Positions 1-7,772 of a DNA stretch of 64,000 nucleotides are shown here, in pieces (position 1 is the stretch's first letter; each line of letters starts with the position of its first letter). The stretch lies in assembly GCA_018336015.1 (NCBI GenBank), contig JAGXQZ010000010.1:1-64000 (forward strand), given 5' to 3'. The DNA comes from Algoriphagus sp. (GTDB lineage Bacteria > Bacteroidota > Bacteroidia > Cytophagales > Cyclobacteriaceae). The notes beneath the pieces are model-generated. The model was not told where the DNA came from. It made no database searches and worked only from the letters and a program-made list of their open reading frames with translations. A program made the translations under genes and the position numbers.

Positions 1-60
1 GAAATTCCGATTGCTAAACGGTGTGATTTTCGTACAAATGAAATCTGGTATTTGAAGTAA
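1..60 (+). CDS. possible C-terminal tail of a truncated protein
   Basis: Frame 1 is open from the window edge and ends in TAA at 58-60, giving 19 codons with the last residues EIWYLK. The composition is protein-like, but the stretch is too short to recognise a family. It could also be a chance open frame. The gene body would lie outside the window. Confidence 0.3.
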   Translation, partial: EIPIAKRCDFRTNEIWYLK

Positions 61-291
61 AAAGGTTGCTTTTGATATGGAATCATCCTTTTTGAAAGTG
101 TCTCTAGGGCAATTCTTTAGGAATCTAAAATTCTAACAGATGGGCATTTTTTTTTCTCTGTTTGAAAAAGCTTAACCTGAACAGAAAAAGTATCCTTTTT
201 TTCGGTTACGATTGTGCGATTGTTCCTTTTAGGTATTGACACTGACTTTCTTTCTACTGAGACTGCTTACTGACTGCTTTTTTCAACTTTC
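61..291. other. non-coding gap with a short repeat near its right end
   Basis: No convincing gene is seen. The gap is AT-rich with T-runs at about 148 and 196. At 255-271 it carries a 17-base word (TACTGAGACTGCTTACT) that recurs exactly at 2956-2972. Both copies lie at the 3' end of a minus-strand gene (dinB and ridA). Confidence 0.5.
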
Positions 292-1482
292 TCAAACCTC
301 CATCCCATTAAACGGATTAAAACGTCTACTTCCCACGCCCATGGCTACAGCGCGGCAGACGGTTTTGTCACCGTACTTCACGTTGAGCTTGTCGAGGGCT
401 TGGTAGAGGTTGATTTGCTCTTGGCTGTCTTCGAAGAGCTTGATCTGATAATTGCCATAGACCAGATTACTGAAGCGCACGCCGATGAGACGGATAAGGA
501 GTCGGCGGCTGTAGAGCTTTTTGAAAAGCTCCTTCACCACGGGCAAGAGCGTATGGTCTGCCGAGGTGTAGGGGATGCGCTGCTGCATGGTATGCGTCTC
601 AAAGTCCGAGTAGCGGATCTTCACGCTCACGCAGGCGGTGAGTTGGCCTTTTTGTCGGAGCTTGGAAGCAAGCTGCTCGCACATGGCGATCATCGTGGCT
701 TCGAGTAGCTTGATGTCGATGGTGTCCTCTTCGAAGGTATTTTCGGAGGAGATCGACTTGGCCTCAGAGTAGGGGACCACCGGGGATCGGTCGATGCCAT
801 TGGCTTTTTCCCAGATCATCTTCCCGTTTTTGCCAAAGGTCGCTTCCAGGAGTTGGGAGGGCATCTGCTGCAGCGTATAGACTTTTTTGACCCCCATGTT
901 GTAGAGCGTTTGGGAGGTTTTCTCGCCGATCATGGGAATTTTGCGTACGGATAGTGGCGCGAGAAAGGGTTTTTCCTCACCCAAAGGCACTTGCTTTTCA
1001 TTGTTGGGCTTTGCTTCACCGGTGGCGACTTTGGAGACGGTTTTGTTTTCCGATAGGCCCATGGAGATATTCAGTCCACTCTCGCGGATGATGCGCTGCC
1101 GGAGTTCGTGGGCGAGCTTGAAGCAGCCGAAAAACCGATCCATCCCGGTGAGATCGATGTAAAATTCGTCGATGGAGGACTTCTCAAAGAGAGGGACGGA
1201 CTCCTTGATAATCTCGGTGACTTCATGGGATTTTTGGCTGTATTTCTCAAAATCCCCCCGCACGATCACTGCCTCAGGGCAGAGTTGCCGCGCGGTCCGC
1301 ATGGGCATGGCCGAGTGCACGCCAAACTTGCGCGCCTCGTAGCTGCAGGAGGCCACGACTCCCCGGTCACTCGACCCCCCGATCAGGATGGGTTTGCCAT
1401 TCAGTCGGCTGTCAAAAAGCCGCTCCACCGACACAAAAAACGTGTCCAAATCCATATGCACAATACTTCGCTTCCCTTCCAT
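292..1482 (-). CDS. dinB: DNA polymerase IV (Y-family translesion polymerase)
   Basis: This is an error-prone polymerase that copies past damaged template bases. The N-terminal palm motif HMDLDTFF (residues 9-16) supplies the first metal-binding Asp residues, and SIDEFY (about 103-108) gives the catalytic Asp-Glu pair. A helix-hairpin-helix-like stretch follows near residue 180, with the little-finger domain in the last 150 residues. The tail has QEQINLY, which could be a weak sliding-clamp motif. At 396 residues it has normal family length. The ATG at 1480-1482 faces the S24 repressor gene across a 105-bp gap holding two operator-like inverted repeats, so damage-inducible control is likely. 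That regulatory link is inferred; the polymerase identity is secure. Confidence 0.95.
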   Translation of the reverse strand: MEGKRSIVHMDLDTFFVSVERLFDSRLNGKPILIGGSSDRGVVASCSYEARKFGVHSAMPMRTARQLCPEAVIVRGDFEKYSQKSHEVTEIIKESVPLFEKSSIDEFYIDLTGMDRFFGCFKLAHELRQRIIRESGLNISMGLSENKTVSKVATGEAKPNNEKQVPLGEEKPFLAPLSVRKIPMIGEKTSQTLYNMGVKKVYTLQQMPSQLLEATFGKNGKMIWEKANGIDRSPVVPYSEAKSISSENTFEEDTIDIKLLEATMIAMCEQLASKLRQKGQLTACVSVKIRYSDFETHTMQQRIPYTSADHTLLPVVKELFKKLYSRRLLIRLIGVRFSNLVYGNYQIKLFEDSQEQINLYQALDKLNVKYGDKTVCRAVAMGVGSRRFNPFNGMEV

Positions 1483-1487
1483 GGCTT

Positions 1488-1506
1488 TTGTCTATTTTAT
1501 TGACAA
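1488..1506. promoter_or_regulatory. operator-like inverted repeat 1 (TTGTC-N9-GACAA)
   Basis: TTGTCTATTTTATTGACAA has 5-bp arms TTGTC and GACAA around a 9-bp AT spacer. It lies 5 bp upstream of the dinB start. With repeat 2 it shares a GTCTA half-site. It is a candidate binding site for the S24 repressor encoded next door; no binding is shown. Confidence 0.5.
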
Positions 1507-1512
1507 TTTATA

Positions 1513-1527
1513 GTCTATAAATTAGAC
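1513..1527. promoter_or_regulatory. operator-like inverted repeat 2 (GTCTA-N5-TAGAC)
   Basis: GTCTATAAATTAGAC has perfect 5-bp arms around TAAAT and is followed by AAAAA. It lies in the middle of the dinB/S24-regulator gap, where one repressor dimer could control both divergent promoters. Its spacing from repeat 1 (about 23 bp centre to centre) would place both dimers on nearly the same DNA face. Confidence 0.55.
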
Positions 1528-1587
1528 AAAAAGAATAACTTTGATCGATCGAAGTTTCATATACTGACTGAAGTTGTCTTAATTTTA

Positions 1588-2295
1588 ATGACTATGCATC
1601 TCCATTCCAACCTTAAGTTTTTGAGAAAAAAGAAAGGCTTGACTCAGCAGGAACTGGCTGATAGTTTGAAAATCACCCGTTCCAAACTGGCGGGTTATGA
1701 ACTCAACATTACTCCACCTTTGGATACGTTGGTTCGGATCGCGGGGTACTTTAATGTTTCTTTGGATATTTTGGTTAAAGAAGACCTGACTACCTACTCC
1801 GAATACAAGCTCCGCGAACTGCTCGAGACAGATCAGTTTCTCCGAGGGCGAAGGCTACGGATTCTCTCTACCACGGTAGATGCTGAGGGACGTGAATTGA
1901 TTGAGGTAGTGTCGCAAAAGGTCAAGGCGAGTTACTTGGCTGGATTTTCCGACCCGGAATTTATTTCCGAGTTGCCGCGATTTTCGCTGCCTTTTCTTCC
2001 CACAGACAAAAAACATCGGGTTTTCCAGGTGGATGGAGACTCCATGCTGCCGATTCCCAATGGGGCCTGGATCGTCTGCGAATACGTAGACGACTGGATG
2101 GCCATCAAAGACGGAGAGCGCTACGTGATCGTCACCGAGCAGGATGGGGTGACTTTCAAAATCGCTTACAACCGGATCAAAGTAGAGCAGAAGCTCTTAC
2201 TTTGCTCCGCCAATCCAATTTACGTGCCCTTTGAAGTGGATATCGAGCAGGTGAGGGAAGTGTGGAAGTACCGTCTGGCGATAACGGGAAAATGA
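1588..2295 (+). CDS. LexA/CI-like repressor: XRE helix-turn-helix plus S24 peptidase
   Basis: This is a transcriptional repressor of the self-cleaving type. Residues about 8-65 form an XRE helix-turn-helix (LTQQELADSLKITRSKLAGYE). The C-terminal half is an S24 peptidase fold with GDSM (Ser152 as likely nucleophile) and GVTFKIAYN (Lys191 as likely general base). Ala118-Gly119 in SYLAGF is a plausible self-cleavage site, as in LexA and CI. It is divergent from dinB with two inverted repeats between, so autoregulation plus dinB control is likely. Two ATGs (1588 and 1594) are possible starts. The exact regulon is unknown, and a role as the main SOS regulator is only one option. Confidence 0.88.
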   Translation: MTMHLHSNLKFLRKKKGLTQQELADSLKITRSKLAGYELNITPPLDTLVRIAGYFNVSLDILVKEDLTTYSEYKLRELLETDQFLRGRRLRILSTTVDAEGRELIEVVSQKVKASYLAGFSDPEFISELPRFSLPFLPTDKKHRVFQVDGDSMLPIPNGAWIVCEYVDDWMAIKDGERYVIVTEQDGVTFKIAYNRIKVEQKLLLCSANPIYVPFEVDIEQVREVWKYRLAITGK

Positions 2296-2371
2296 CCAAC
2301 GGACAATTAACAATGGACAATGATCGATTACCAATGGATAATTATAAATGCGTTGGTCGGGGTAAACTTTG

Positions 2372-2445
2372 TCATTGAGTTTGGTAATTGATCATTGAGT
2401 TTGTTCATTGACCATTGAGTTTGATAATTGATCATTGAAATTGAA
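2372..2445. repeat. 20-bp tandem repeat, about 3.6 copies
   Basis: Three full units at 2372-2391, 2392-2411 and 2412-2431 follow the pattern TCATTGAGTTTGgTAATTGA with one to four changes each. A partial fourth unit runs into the ogt start. The units abut without spacers, so this is a minisatellite and not a CRISPR. Just upstream (about 2310-2345) are related words on the opposite strand (ACCAATGG, CAATGGAC). No open frame of value covers it. Confidence 0.85.
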
Positions 2446-2447
2446 TT

Positions 2448-2912
2448 ATGCCCATCATCTCTTCTCCATTTGGTAATATCCTGCTCGAGTCCCGCGAAGG
2501 CTGTCTGAGCCGCTTGCAGTTTACCGAGGAGCAAACCGACGGTGAAATTCTCGATCAGGTGCTTTTAAGCGCGAAGGAGCAGCTAGAGGAGTATTTTACA
2601 GGGAAAAGAAAAAACTTCGATATGCCGATCGGCTTGGGCGGGACGGACTTTCAGCGCAAAGTCTGGATGGAAGTGGCCAAGATTCCTTTTGGGCAGACGA
2701 CGACTTACATGAAGCTTTCGCAAAAGCTTGGAAATCCAGCAGCTATCCGAGCTGTGGGTGCAGCGATCGGTGCCAATCCAATTTTAGTCATTCTTCCCTG
2801 TCATCGTATTTTGGGAAGTGATGGTAGCTTGACTGGCTATGCGGGTGGATTGGACAGAAAAAAGGCCCTCCTGGAGTTGGAAGGCCATGCGTTTCAGGGA
2901 AGTTTGTTTTAG
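2448..2912 (+). CDS. ogt: methylated-DNA-[protein]-cysteine S-methyltransferase
   Basis: This suicidal repair enzyme moves the alkyl group from O6-alkylguanine or O4-alkylthymine onto its own cysteine. The active-site motif ILPCHRIL holds the acceptor Cys118. The DNA-binding helix region (GQTTTYMKLSQKLGNPAAIR) and a recognition-loop Arg are in the expected order. The length of 154 residues fits the Ogt type without an Ada domain. It follows the S24 repressor on the same strand after 152 bp of repeat-rich DNA, continuing the damage-repair theme. The ATG at 2448 sits directly after the repeat array. Confidence 0.94.
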   Translation: MPIISSPFGNILLESREGCLSRLQFTEEQTDGEILDQVLLSAKEQLEEYFTGKRKNFDMPIGLGGTDFQRKVWMEVAKIPFGQTTTYMKLSQKLGNPAAIRAVGAAIGANPILVILPCHRILGSDGSLTGYAGGLDRKKALLELEGHAFQGSLF

Positions 2913-2952
2913 TGCTCAGTGGTCAGTCGCAGTGAACTGAACACTGAGCACT
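2911..2952. terminator. long hairpin between convergent ogt and ridA
   Basis: AGTGCTCAGTG (2911-2921) pairs perfectly with CACTGAGCACT (2942-2952). An inner TCAGT/ACTGA pair extends the stem past one mismatch to 16 of 17 pairs. It begins within the ogt stop codon and no strong T-run follows. It may stop transcription from both sides or be a repeat-derived palindrome. Confidence 0.5.
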
Positions 2953-2967
2953 GCTTACTGAGACTGC

Positions 2968-3480
2968 TTACTTCTCCTCCAGCTCTACGATCACCTCGAT
3001 CTCCACCGCCATGTTGTTTGGCAGGGAACCTACTCCGACGGCAGAGCGAGCATGTTTTCCTTTTTCTCCAAATACTTCCACCATCAGATCTGAAAATCCA
3101 TTGATGACAGCAGGTTGGGCGGTAAACTCAGGGGTAGCATTGACCATGCCGAGTACTTTGACAAATTGCTTGATGCGGCTCAGATCGCCAGTGGCAGCTT
3201 TCAGCACAGCAATGATTTCTAACCCTGTGGCCCGGGCAGCTTCATAGCCTTGCTCCACGCTCAGATCAGCGCCGACTTTACCGTAGATTTTTGGCCCACT
3301 GCCTGCCAGATAGAGGAGATTGCCCACTTGCTTCCATTTTACATAGTTGGCAATGGGCTGGCTCACCTCGGGTATGGTGAGCCCAAGTTGTTTGATTTTT
3401 TCCTCGGGGGTTTGGGCTTTTGCGGAGTGGGTGGCAAACGCAAAAATCATCAGGGAGAGCAGGAATATAACCTTTTTCAT
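2968..3480 (-). CDS. exported RidA/YjgF/TdcF-family protein
   Basis: RidA proteins hydrolyse reactive enamine/imine intermediates released by PLP enzymes. The C-terminal part has the family pattern (HARSAVGVGSLPNN, then EIEVIVEL) and a conserved central region AGSGPKIYG. Unlike cytoplasmic RidA of about 128 residues, this 170-residue protein begins with a clear signal peptide (MKKVIFLLSLMIFAFATHSA, cleavage near AKAQ), so it probably acts in the periplasm. Its substrate is unknown. It is a single gene, convergent with ogt, and upstream of it the GNAT gene is transcribed divergently. Confidence 0.85.
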   Translation of the reverse strand: MKKVIFLLSLMIFAFATHSAKAQTPEEKIKQLGLTIPEVSQPIANYVKWKQVGNLLYLAGSGPKIYGKVGADLSVEQGYEAARATGLEIIAVLKAATGDLSRIKQFVKVLGMVNATPEFTAQPAVINGFSDLMVEVFGEKGKHARSAVGVGSLPNNMAVEIEVIVELEEK

Positions 3481-3525
3481 AAATCAGGGATAGAATTTAC
3501 CGTTTCTAAGCTAATCCTTTCTTGC

Positions 3526-3533
3526 TACTTTTG
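3526..3533 (+). promoter_or_regulatory. TAnnTTTG -7 element before the GNAT gene
   Basis: TACTTTTG matches the Bacteroidota -7 consensus TAnnTTTG and ends 22 bp before the ATG at 3556. No clean TTTG -33 box is seen at the usual 19-21 bp spacing, so it is a moderate candidate. Confidence 0.45.
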
Positions 3534-3555
3534 GTAGGTTTTTCTCCTCATTCCT

Positions 3556-4017
3556 ATGCAAGCTCTTGAGATTATTCCCTATTCATCCAGTCTTCAACCG
3601 CATTTTGAATCGATCAATAAGGCTTGGGTGACCAAGTATTTTTCCCTCGAGCCCTTTGACATCGATCAGCTTGAGCATCCGGAAGAGACTATTTTGGCTC
3701 AAGGAGGAGAAATTATTTTTGCTAAAGTAGGAGAGGATATCCTAGGTACGGTGGCATTAATTCCCAAAGAATCGGGAGATTGGGAAATGATTAAGATGGG
3801 GGTAAAGGAGTCAGCACAAGGCAAGGGAATCGGAATGGCCCTTGGCAAAAGACTATTGGAACTCGCAAAACAAAAGGGAGCAAGACGTGTAGTCCTGTAT
3901 TCCAATACCAAGCTGGAAGCGGCCCTTAGAGTCTATGAGAAACTTGGATTTACACATTGCAACTTGGAGTGTGGAACGTATGGAAGATGTAATGTAAAAA
4001 TGGAATTTGTTCTTTAA
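3556..4017 (+). CDS. GNAT-family N-acetyltransferase
   Basis: This small acyl-CoA-dependent acetyltransferase has 153 residues, normal for a single GNAT domain. The acetyl-CoA pyrophosphate-binding loop is visible as ESAQGKGIGMALGKRLLELA (about residues 90-110), preceded by the beta4 strand WEMIKMGV. The end YEKLGFTHC is the usual GNAT beta7 region. The substrate cannot be told. It stands alone behind a TACTTTTG element and ends in a weak terminator. Confidence 0.85.
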   Translation: MQALEIIPYSSSLQPHFESINKAWVTKYFSLEPFDIDQLEHPEETILAQGGEIIFAKVGEDILGTVALIPKESGDWEMIKMGVKESAQGKGIGMALGKRLLELAKQKGARRVVLYSNTKLEAALRVYEKLGFTHCNLECGTYGRCNVKMEFVL

Positions 4018-4019
4018 AT

Positions 4020-4050
4020 ACCTGATTTAGACTAACTTTTATCAGGTTTT
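4020..4050 (+). terminator. weak rho-independent terminator after the GNAT gene
   Basis: ACCTGAT (4020-4026) pairs with ATCAGGT (4041-4047) across a 14-nt loop, followed by a short T-run. Confidence 0.45.
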
Positions 4051-4122
4051 GCACTGATTTTTCACAAATTAATTTCCAATAACTATGGGGAAATTTGGTC
4101 ATACACCAAAATGATCTACCCC

Positions 4123-4950
4123 ATGAAAACTATCGTCGTTCCTTTCGATTTTTCGGAATATTCGCTGGCTGCATTGCAGACAGCCCAAAGGATCAGTGTC
4201 AAATCCGGAGCAAAAATTATCTGTGTCACCGTAGTGCCCTCAGAAGTTGATTGGGATTTATTACCTGTTGAAGGAAAGCAAAAATATCCCCAGCTCATCG
4301 AGCAAATTGAGGAAGCCAAAACTGTGATTCCCAATTACCTGAAGCAAATAGCTCCTGCAAAAGCTCCCATTGAAGTTTTAGTAAAAATAGGTGTTCCATC
4401 CGAACAGATTTTGCGTGTAATCGAAAAATCAAATGCTGACTTAGCTGTTTTGGGAGCCTACGGCAAAGGATTTTTAGACGGTAAATTCATCGGTTCCAAT
4501 CTTCAAAAGGTGCTTCGCCTTTCTCCTTGTCCAGTTTTGGCTGTAAAAACGGCGATGGATGGAAATGCATTCCGAAAGATTGCCTTTGCCTCCATCTTTA
4601 ATGAGTCCTCCAAAAAAGCATTTTCAAAAATCGTCCCATTTGCCAAGTTGTTTAAGGCATCTGTTCACTTGGTTTACATCAACACCCCGGAGAATTTTGT
4701 GAGCTCTACTGAATCCGAACACGAGATGTCCGGTTTTTCCAAGGGACACGAGGAATTGATTTTGCACACCCATGTATTTAATCATAAAAATGTAGAGCAG
4801 GGTATCATTGAGTTTTGCAAGTCTAAGGATATTGAATTGATGGCGGTAGTTTCCGGTGATCGCAAGGGAATGTCTTCCTATCTGATAGGCACTACTGATA
4901 CGCTGATCTTCAAGTCTGATATGGGGATTCTCAGTGTCAAAGCTTCCTAA
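4123..4950 (+). CDS. tandem universal stress protein (two UspA domains)
   Basis: Two UspA folds lie in a row. Domain 1 (about 1-145) starts MKTIVVPFDFSEYS and ends with an ATP-loop-like GAYGKGFLDG...GSNLQKVL and SPCPVLAV. Domain 2 (about 150-275) starts FRKIAFASIFN and ends DTLIFKSDMGILSVKA. In domain 1 the G-2x-G-9x-G(S/T) nucleotide pattern is largely kept; in domain 2 it is degenerate. Tandem Usp proteins of this size are common in Bacteroidota and serve stress survival; the ligand is unknown. An ATG 12 bp upstream (4111) is possible, but the Usp fold begins at the second ATG. Confidence 0.88.
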   Translation: MKTIVVPFDFSEYSLAALQTAQRISVKSGAKIICVTVVPSEVDWDLLPVEGKQKYPQLIEQIEEAKTVIPNYLKQIAPAKAPIEVLVKIGVPSEQILRVIEKSNADLAVLGAYGKGFLDGKFIGSNLQKVLRLSPCPVLAVKTAMDGNAFRKIAFASIFNESSKKAFSKIVPFAKLFKASVHLVYINTPENFVSSTESEHEMSGFSKGHEELILHTHVFNHKNVEQGIIEFCKSKDIELMAVVSGDRKGMSSYLIGTTDTLIFKSDMGILSVKAS

Positions 4951-4982
4951 GTGAGCTTCTTTTTTCGAAGCCACATCAATGA

Positions 4983-5015
4983 AAAGACCAAGCGAGAGAT
5001 CTAGCTTGGTCTTTT
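4983..5015. terminator. bidirectional terminator between usp and the DUF6089 gene
   Basis: AAAGACCAAGC (4983-4993) and GCTTGGTCTTTT (5004-5015) form a stem of about 11 bp with a 10-nt loop. T-runs lie on both strands. It lies between convergent genes and can serve both. Confidence 0.85.
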
Positions 5016-5038
5016 GATTTTGTGCATTTTTTTGGTGA

Positions 5039-5962
5039 TTACCAGAATCTGAATCGCTTTTCGTAAATCCTGTTTCGGAAGATCCAGTTGTCAAAAATAT
5101 CCTCAGAGAGGTAGATCTCTACGCCCAAACCTACCGTCATGTATCCGTCAAACCGGTGTGTGAGTCCGGAACCTCTACGTATCCTTCCTCCATTTCTCAA
5201 AATTCCATCCACATCAGGCTGACCATTATCCAAAACATACTTTGGATTTCGGATCGCTAGCCTGAGTCTGTCGGGATTTTGTCCCGATACATAATCCTGC
5301 ACCAAATCCTGATAAAACTCGCTGACATTATACGCAGATATGTCATCCATGTAATCAGTGAGTGTCCATCGGTAATTTCCCTCAAACTTAAGGTCCATGT
5401 ACACATTGAGCTTGTACTTGAATCCCAGTCCCATCGGGAATACCACGATGTATTTTTCGTAAGGATTGTTTTCTAGCTGAAGAGGTCGCAGATCCACCCA
5501 ATTTCCATCGAGTTGGGCTTGAGGATTATTGGTAGACATACCCACTCCAGCAAAAATGTAGGGATTCCACAAGTGACGGGTGATGTTGTTGACCTTTACG
5601 GGATGAAAATAATACTCGAAAATGCTTGATACCTCCCAATTCTTAGCTTGAAAATGCAGATTTCTGGGAGTCCGATAAGCTCGGGGATCAGAGGGTACAT
5701 CTGTTCCTGACATTTTATAATAGGTCCCTTCCAGTCTTGTTTTGAGATGTGTGCCGAATATATAATTCACCGAAAAGTTAGCATGCCAGTCAGGTTGTAC
5801 CCCTTCGTTATACCTCCAAAAGGAATATAATTCACCAAAGTATTGGGTAGGTCCAATGCTGGCTGAAATCGACCATGGCTCTTCAAATCGGTAGCGATAA
5901 AAACTTTGTGAGTGCGCTCCCAAAGAGATACTAAAGAATAAAACAATGAGTAACTTTTTCAT
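5039..5962 (-). CDS. outer-membrane beta-barrel protein, DUF6089-like
   Basis: This is a secreted protein of 307 residues with signal peptide MKKLLIVLFFSISLGAHSQ. Alternating aromatic/polar strands are typical of a small outer-membrane barrel (for example WSISASIGPTQYFGEL, the usual opening of the DUF6089/PorG-like group). The end YLSEDIFDNWIF...KRFRFW finishes with an aromatic C-terminus suited to barrel insertion. PorG, a T9SS accessory protein, belongs to a related group, but I cannot show that this is PorG. The ATG at 5960-5962 was chosen because the signal peptide starts there; an upstream in-frame ATG at 5998 would add 12 polar residues. Confidence 0.72.
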   Translation of the reverse strand: MKKLLIVLFFSISLGAHSQSFYRYRFEEPWSISASIGPTQYFGELYSFWRYNEGVQPDWHANFSVNYIFGTHLKTRLEGTYYKMSGTDVPSDPRAYRTPRNLHFQAKNWEVSSIFEYYFHPVKVNNITRHLWNPYIFAGVGMSTNNPQAQLDGNWVDLRPLQLENNPYEKYIVVFPMGLGFKYKLNVYMDLKFEGNYRWTLTDYMDDISAYNVSEFYQDLVQDYVSGQNPDRLRLAIRNPKYVLDNGQPDVDGILRNGGRIRRGSGLTHRFDGYMTVGLGVEIYLSEDIFDNWIFRNRIYEKRFRFW

Positions 5963-6218
5963 TTTCACACTGGTCGAAGATATGCCAGTCTTATCCAACG
6001 CACAAAAATTAGCCTAATTTCCCAATTATTCAAATCCTTGAGTCTGAGTAATATCATTTCCATTGGAAGTGTAATGATCCGATTGAAGCCTTTGTTACAG
6101 TTTGTTTGATCATTTACCCGATTGAGATCCTTTCTTTTCAATCTTGATCGGACTGATTCTCACGTTTGCCATAGGTGCATTTCCGGGTTATCCGTCTTAA
6201 CATCTGGGTGAATTGATG

Positions 6219-6226
6219 TAATTTTG
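6219..6226 (+). promoter_or_regulatory. TAnnTTTG element 4 bp before a start codon
   Basis: TAATTTTG is followed by GCAC and then the ATG at 6231. In the Bacteroidota sigma factor consensus this -7 element would place transcription start at or next to the ATG, so a leaderless mRNA is plausible. No clear -33 TTTG is visible. Confidence 0.45.
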
Positions 6227-6230
6227 GCAC

Positions 6231-7772
6231 ATGAGTAAGCAAAGAGAAGAATTAGAACACCGACTCCGACTCCGCAACATCAAGCTGTCTGACTATGAGG
6301 ATATCCGAGAGATCATGGTATCTATCTATAGAAATCAGGGCGGTGCCTGGACTAAGGCAGAACTTAAAAATCAGCTGAAAGTATTTCCGGAAGGCCAAAT
6401 CTGTATCGAGGACAACGGAAAAGTAATTGCCGCTGCGCTGAGTATTATCGTGGATTATGCCAAGTTTGGAGATAATCACACCTATGATGAGATTACCGGC
6501 TATGGCAAATTTGACACCCATGATCCGGATGGGGATACCTTATATGGTACCGACATTTTCGTCCATGCCGACTACCGAGGGATGCGATTGGGTCGCCGAC
6601 TCTATGATGCCCGAAAGGAGCTCTGTGAAAATCTTAATCTCCGCTCCATCATTGCAGGAGGCAGGATTCCCGGCTATTCCAAGTATGCAGATGAAATGAC
6701 CCCCCGCAAGTACATTGACTTGGTTAAGAACCGTGAAATCTTCGATTCGGTGCTTTCTTTTCAGCTTGCTAATGAATTTCACGTTCGAAAAGTAATCACC
6801 AAATACCTCCCAGAGGACACTGACTCCCGAGCGTATGCAACCCTTCTGGAGTGGATCAATATCTACTACGAAAAGGACGAAAAACTCATCGGTAACAAGA
6901 AGTCGATTGTCCGTCTCGGACTCGTGCAATGGAAAATGCGTCGATTCTCCAATGTGGATGATCTGATGCAACAGGTGGAGTTTTTCGTGGATACAGTCTC
7001 CGGTTATAAATCGGATTTTTGCCTGCTTCCAGAGTTTTTCAATGCACCCATGCTTGCCGAATTCAATGACATGGATGCTTCTGAAGCGATCCGAAATCTG
7101 GCTGATTATACCGATGAAATCGTCGGTCGAATGAGCGAATTGGCTGTATCCTACAACGTAAACATCATCGCCGGGTCAATGCCTGAATATGATGGTAAAA
7201 AACTTCGAAATGTCAGTTACCTCTGTCGCCGTGATGGCACTCAGGATAAACAATACAAACTCCACATCACCCCAGACGAAGCGGCCTATTGGGGTTTGCA
7301 GGGAGGTAATGGCATCAATGTATTTGATACCGACGCCGGACGCATTGGGATTTTGATCTGTTACGATGTGGAATTCCCCGAGTTGGGCAGAATTCTGGCG
7401 GAGCAGGAGATGGACATCCTCTTTGTGCCTTTCTGGACGGATACCAAAAATGCCTTTCTCCGAGTAAACACCTGTGCTAAGGCTCGGGCGATAGAAAATG
7501 AATGCTATGTAGCCATTACCGGTTCGGTGGGTAACCTTCCCAAAGTGGAAAACATGGATATTCAATATTCCCAAGCGGCGATTTTCTCTCCTTCGGACTT
7601 CTCATTCCCTCACGATGCTACAGTAGCGGTAGCTTCGGAAAATGCTGAGACGACCATCGTAGCCGATGTGGACCTGGATTTACTTACCAAGCAGCGTAAA
7701 GCAGGCAGTGTGCGAAACCTCGAACAGCGCCGACTTGACCTATATTCTATTCAATGGAAACAGAAAAAATAA
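6231..7772 (+). CDS. fused GNAT acetyltransferase / nitrilase-superfamily amidohydrolase
   Basis: Two enzymes are fused in 513 residues. Residues about 10-210 form a GNAT domain with the acetyl-CoA loop YRGMRLGRRLYDARKE. Residues about 222-505 are a carbon-nitrogen hydrolase with all three catalytic residues: Glu268 (LLPEFF), Lys343 (QYKLHI) and Cys377 (LICYDVEFPE). Nitrilase-family enzymes cleave or form amide-type bonds; the acetyltransferase could make or receive the same substrate. The fusion is known in Bacteroidota, but the substrate is not known to me. Its end overlaps kdsC by 19 bp, so translation is probably coupled to KDO synthesis. Confidence 0.9.
   Translation: MSKQREELEHRLRLRNIKLSDYEDIREIMVSIYRNQGGAWTKAELKNQLKVFPEGQICIEDNGKVIAAALSIIVDYAKFGDNHTYDEITGYGKFDTHDPDGDTLYGTDIFVHADYRGMRLGRRLYDARKELCENLNLRSIIAGGRIPGYSKYADEMTPRKYIDLVKNREIFDSVLSFQLANEFHVRKVITKYLPEDTDSRAYATLLEWINIYYEKDEKLIGNKKSIVRLGLVQWKMRRFSNVDDLMQQVEFFVDTVSGYKSDFCLLPEFFNAPMLAEFNDMDASEAIRNLADYTDEIVGRMSELAVSYNVNIIAGSMPEYDGKKLRNVSYLCRRDGTQDKQYKLHITPDEAAYWGLQGGNGINVFDTDAGRIGILICYDVEFPELGRILAEQEMDILFVPFWTDTKNAFLRVNTCAKARAIENECYVAITGSVGNLPKVENMDIQYSQAAIFSPSDFSFPHDATVAVASENAETTIVADVDLDLLTKQRKAGSVRNLEQRRLDLYSIQWKQKK

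Noticed and set aside
2372-2445. Possible CRISPR array
   Set aside because: Units of 20 bp abut with no spacers and no cas genes are present.
5999-6230. Direct repeats of CCGATTGA in the gap before the GNAT-nitrilase gene
   Set aside because: Only two imperfect short copies; not enough to call an operator or repeat element.
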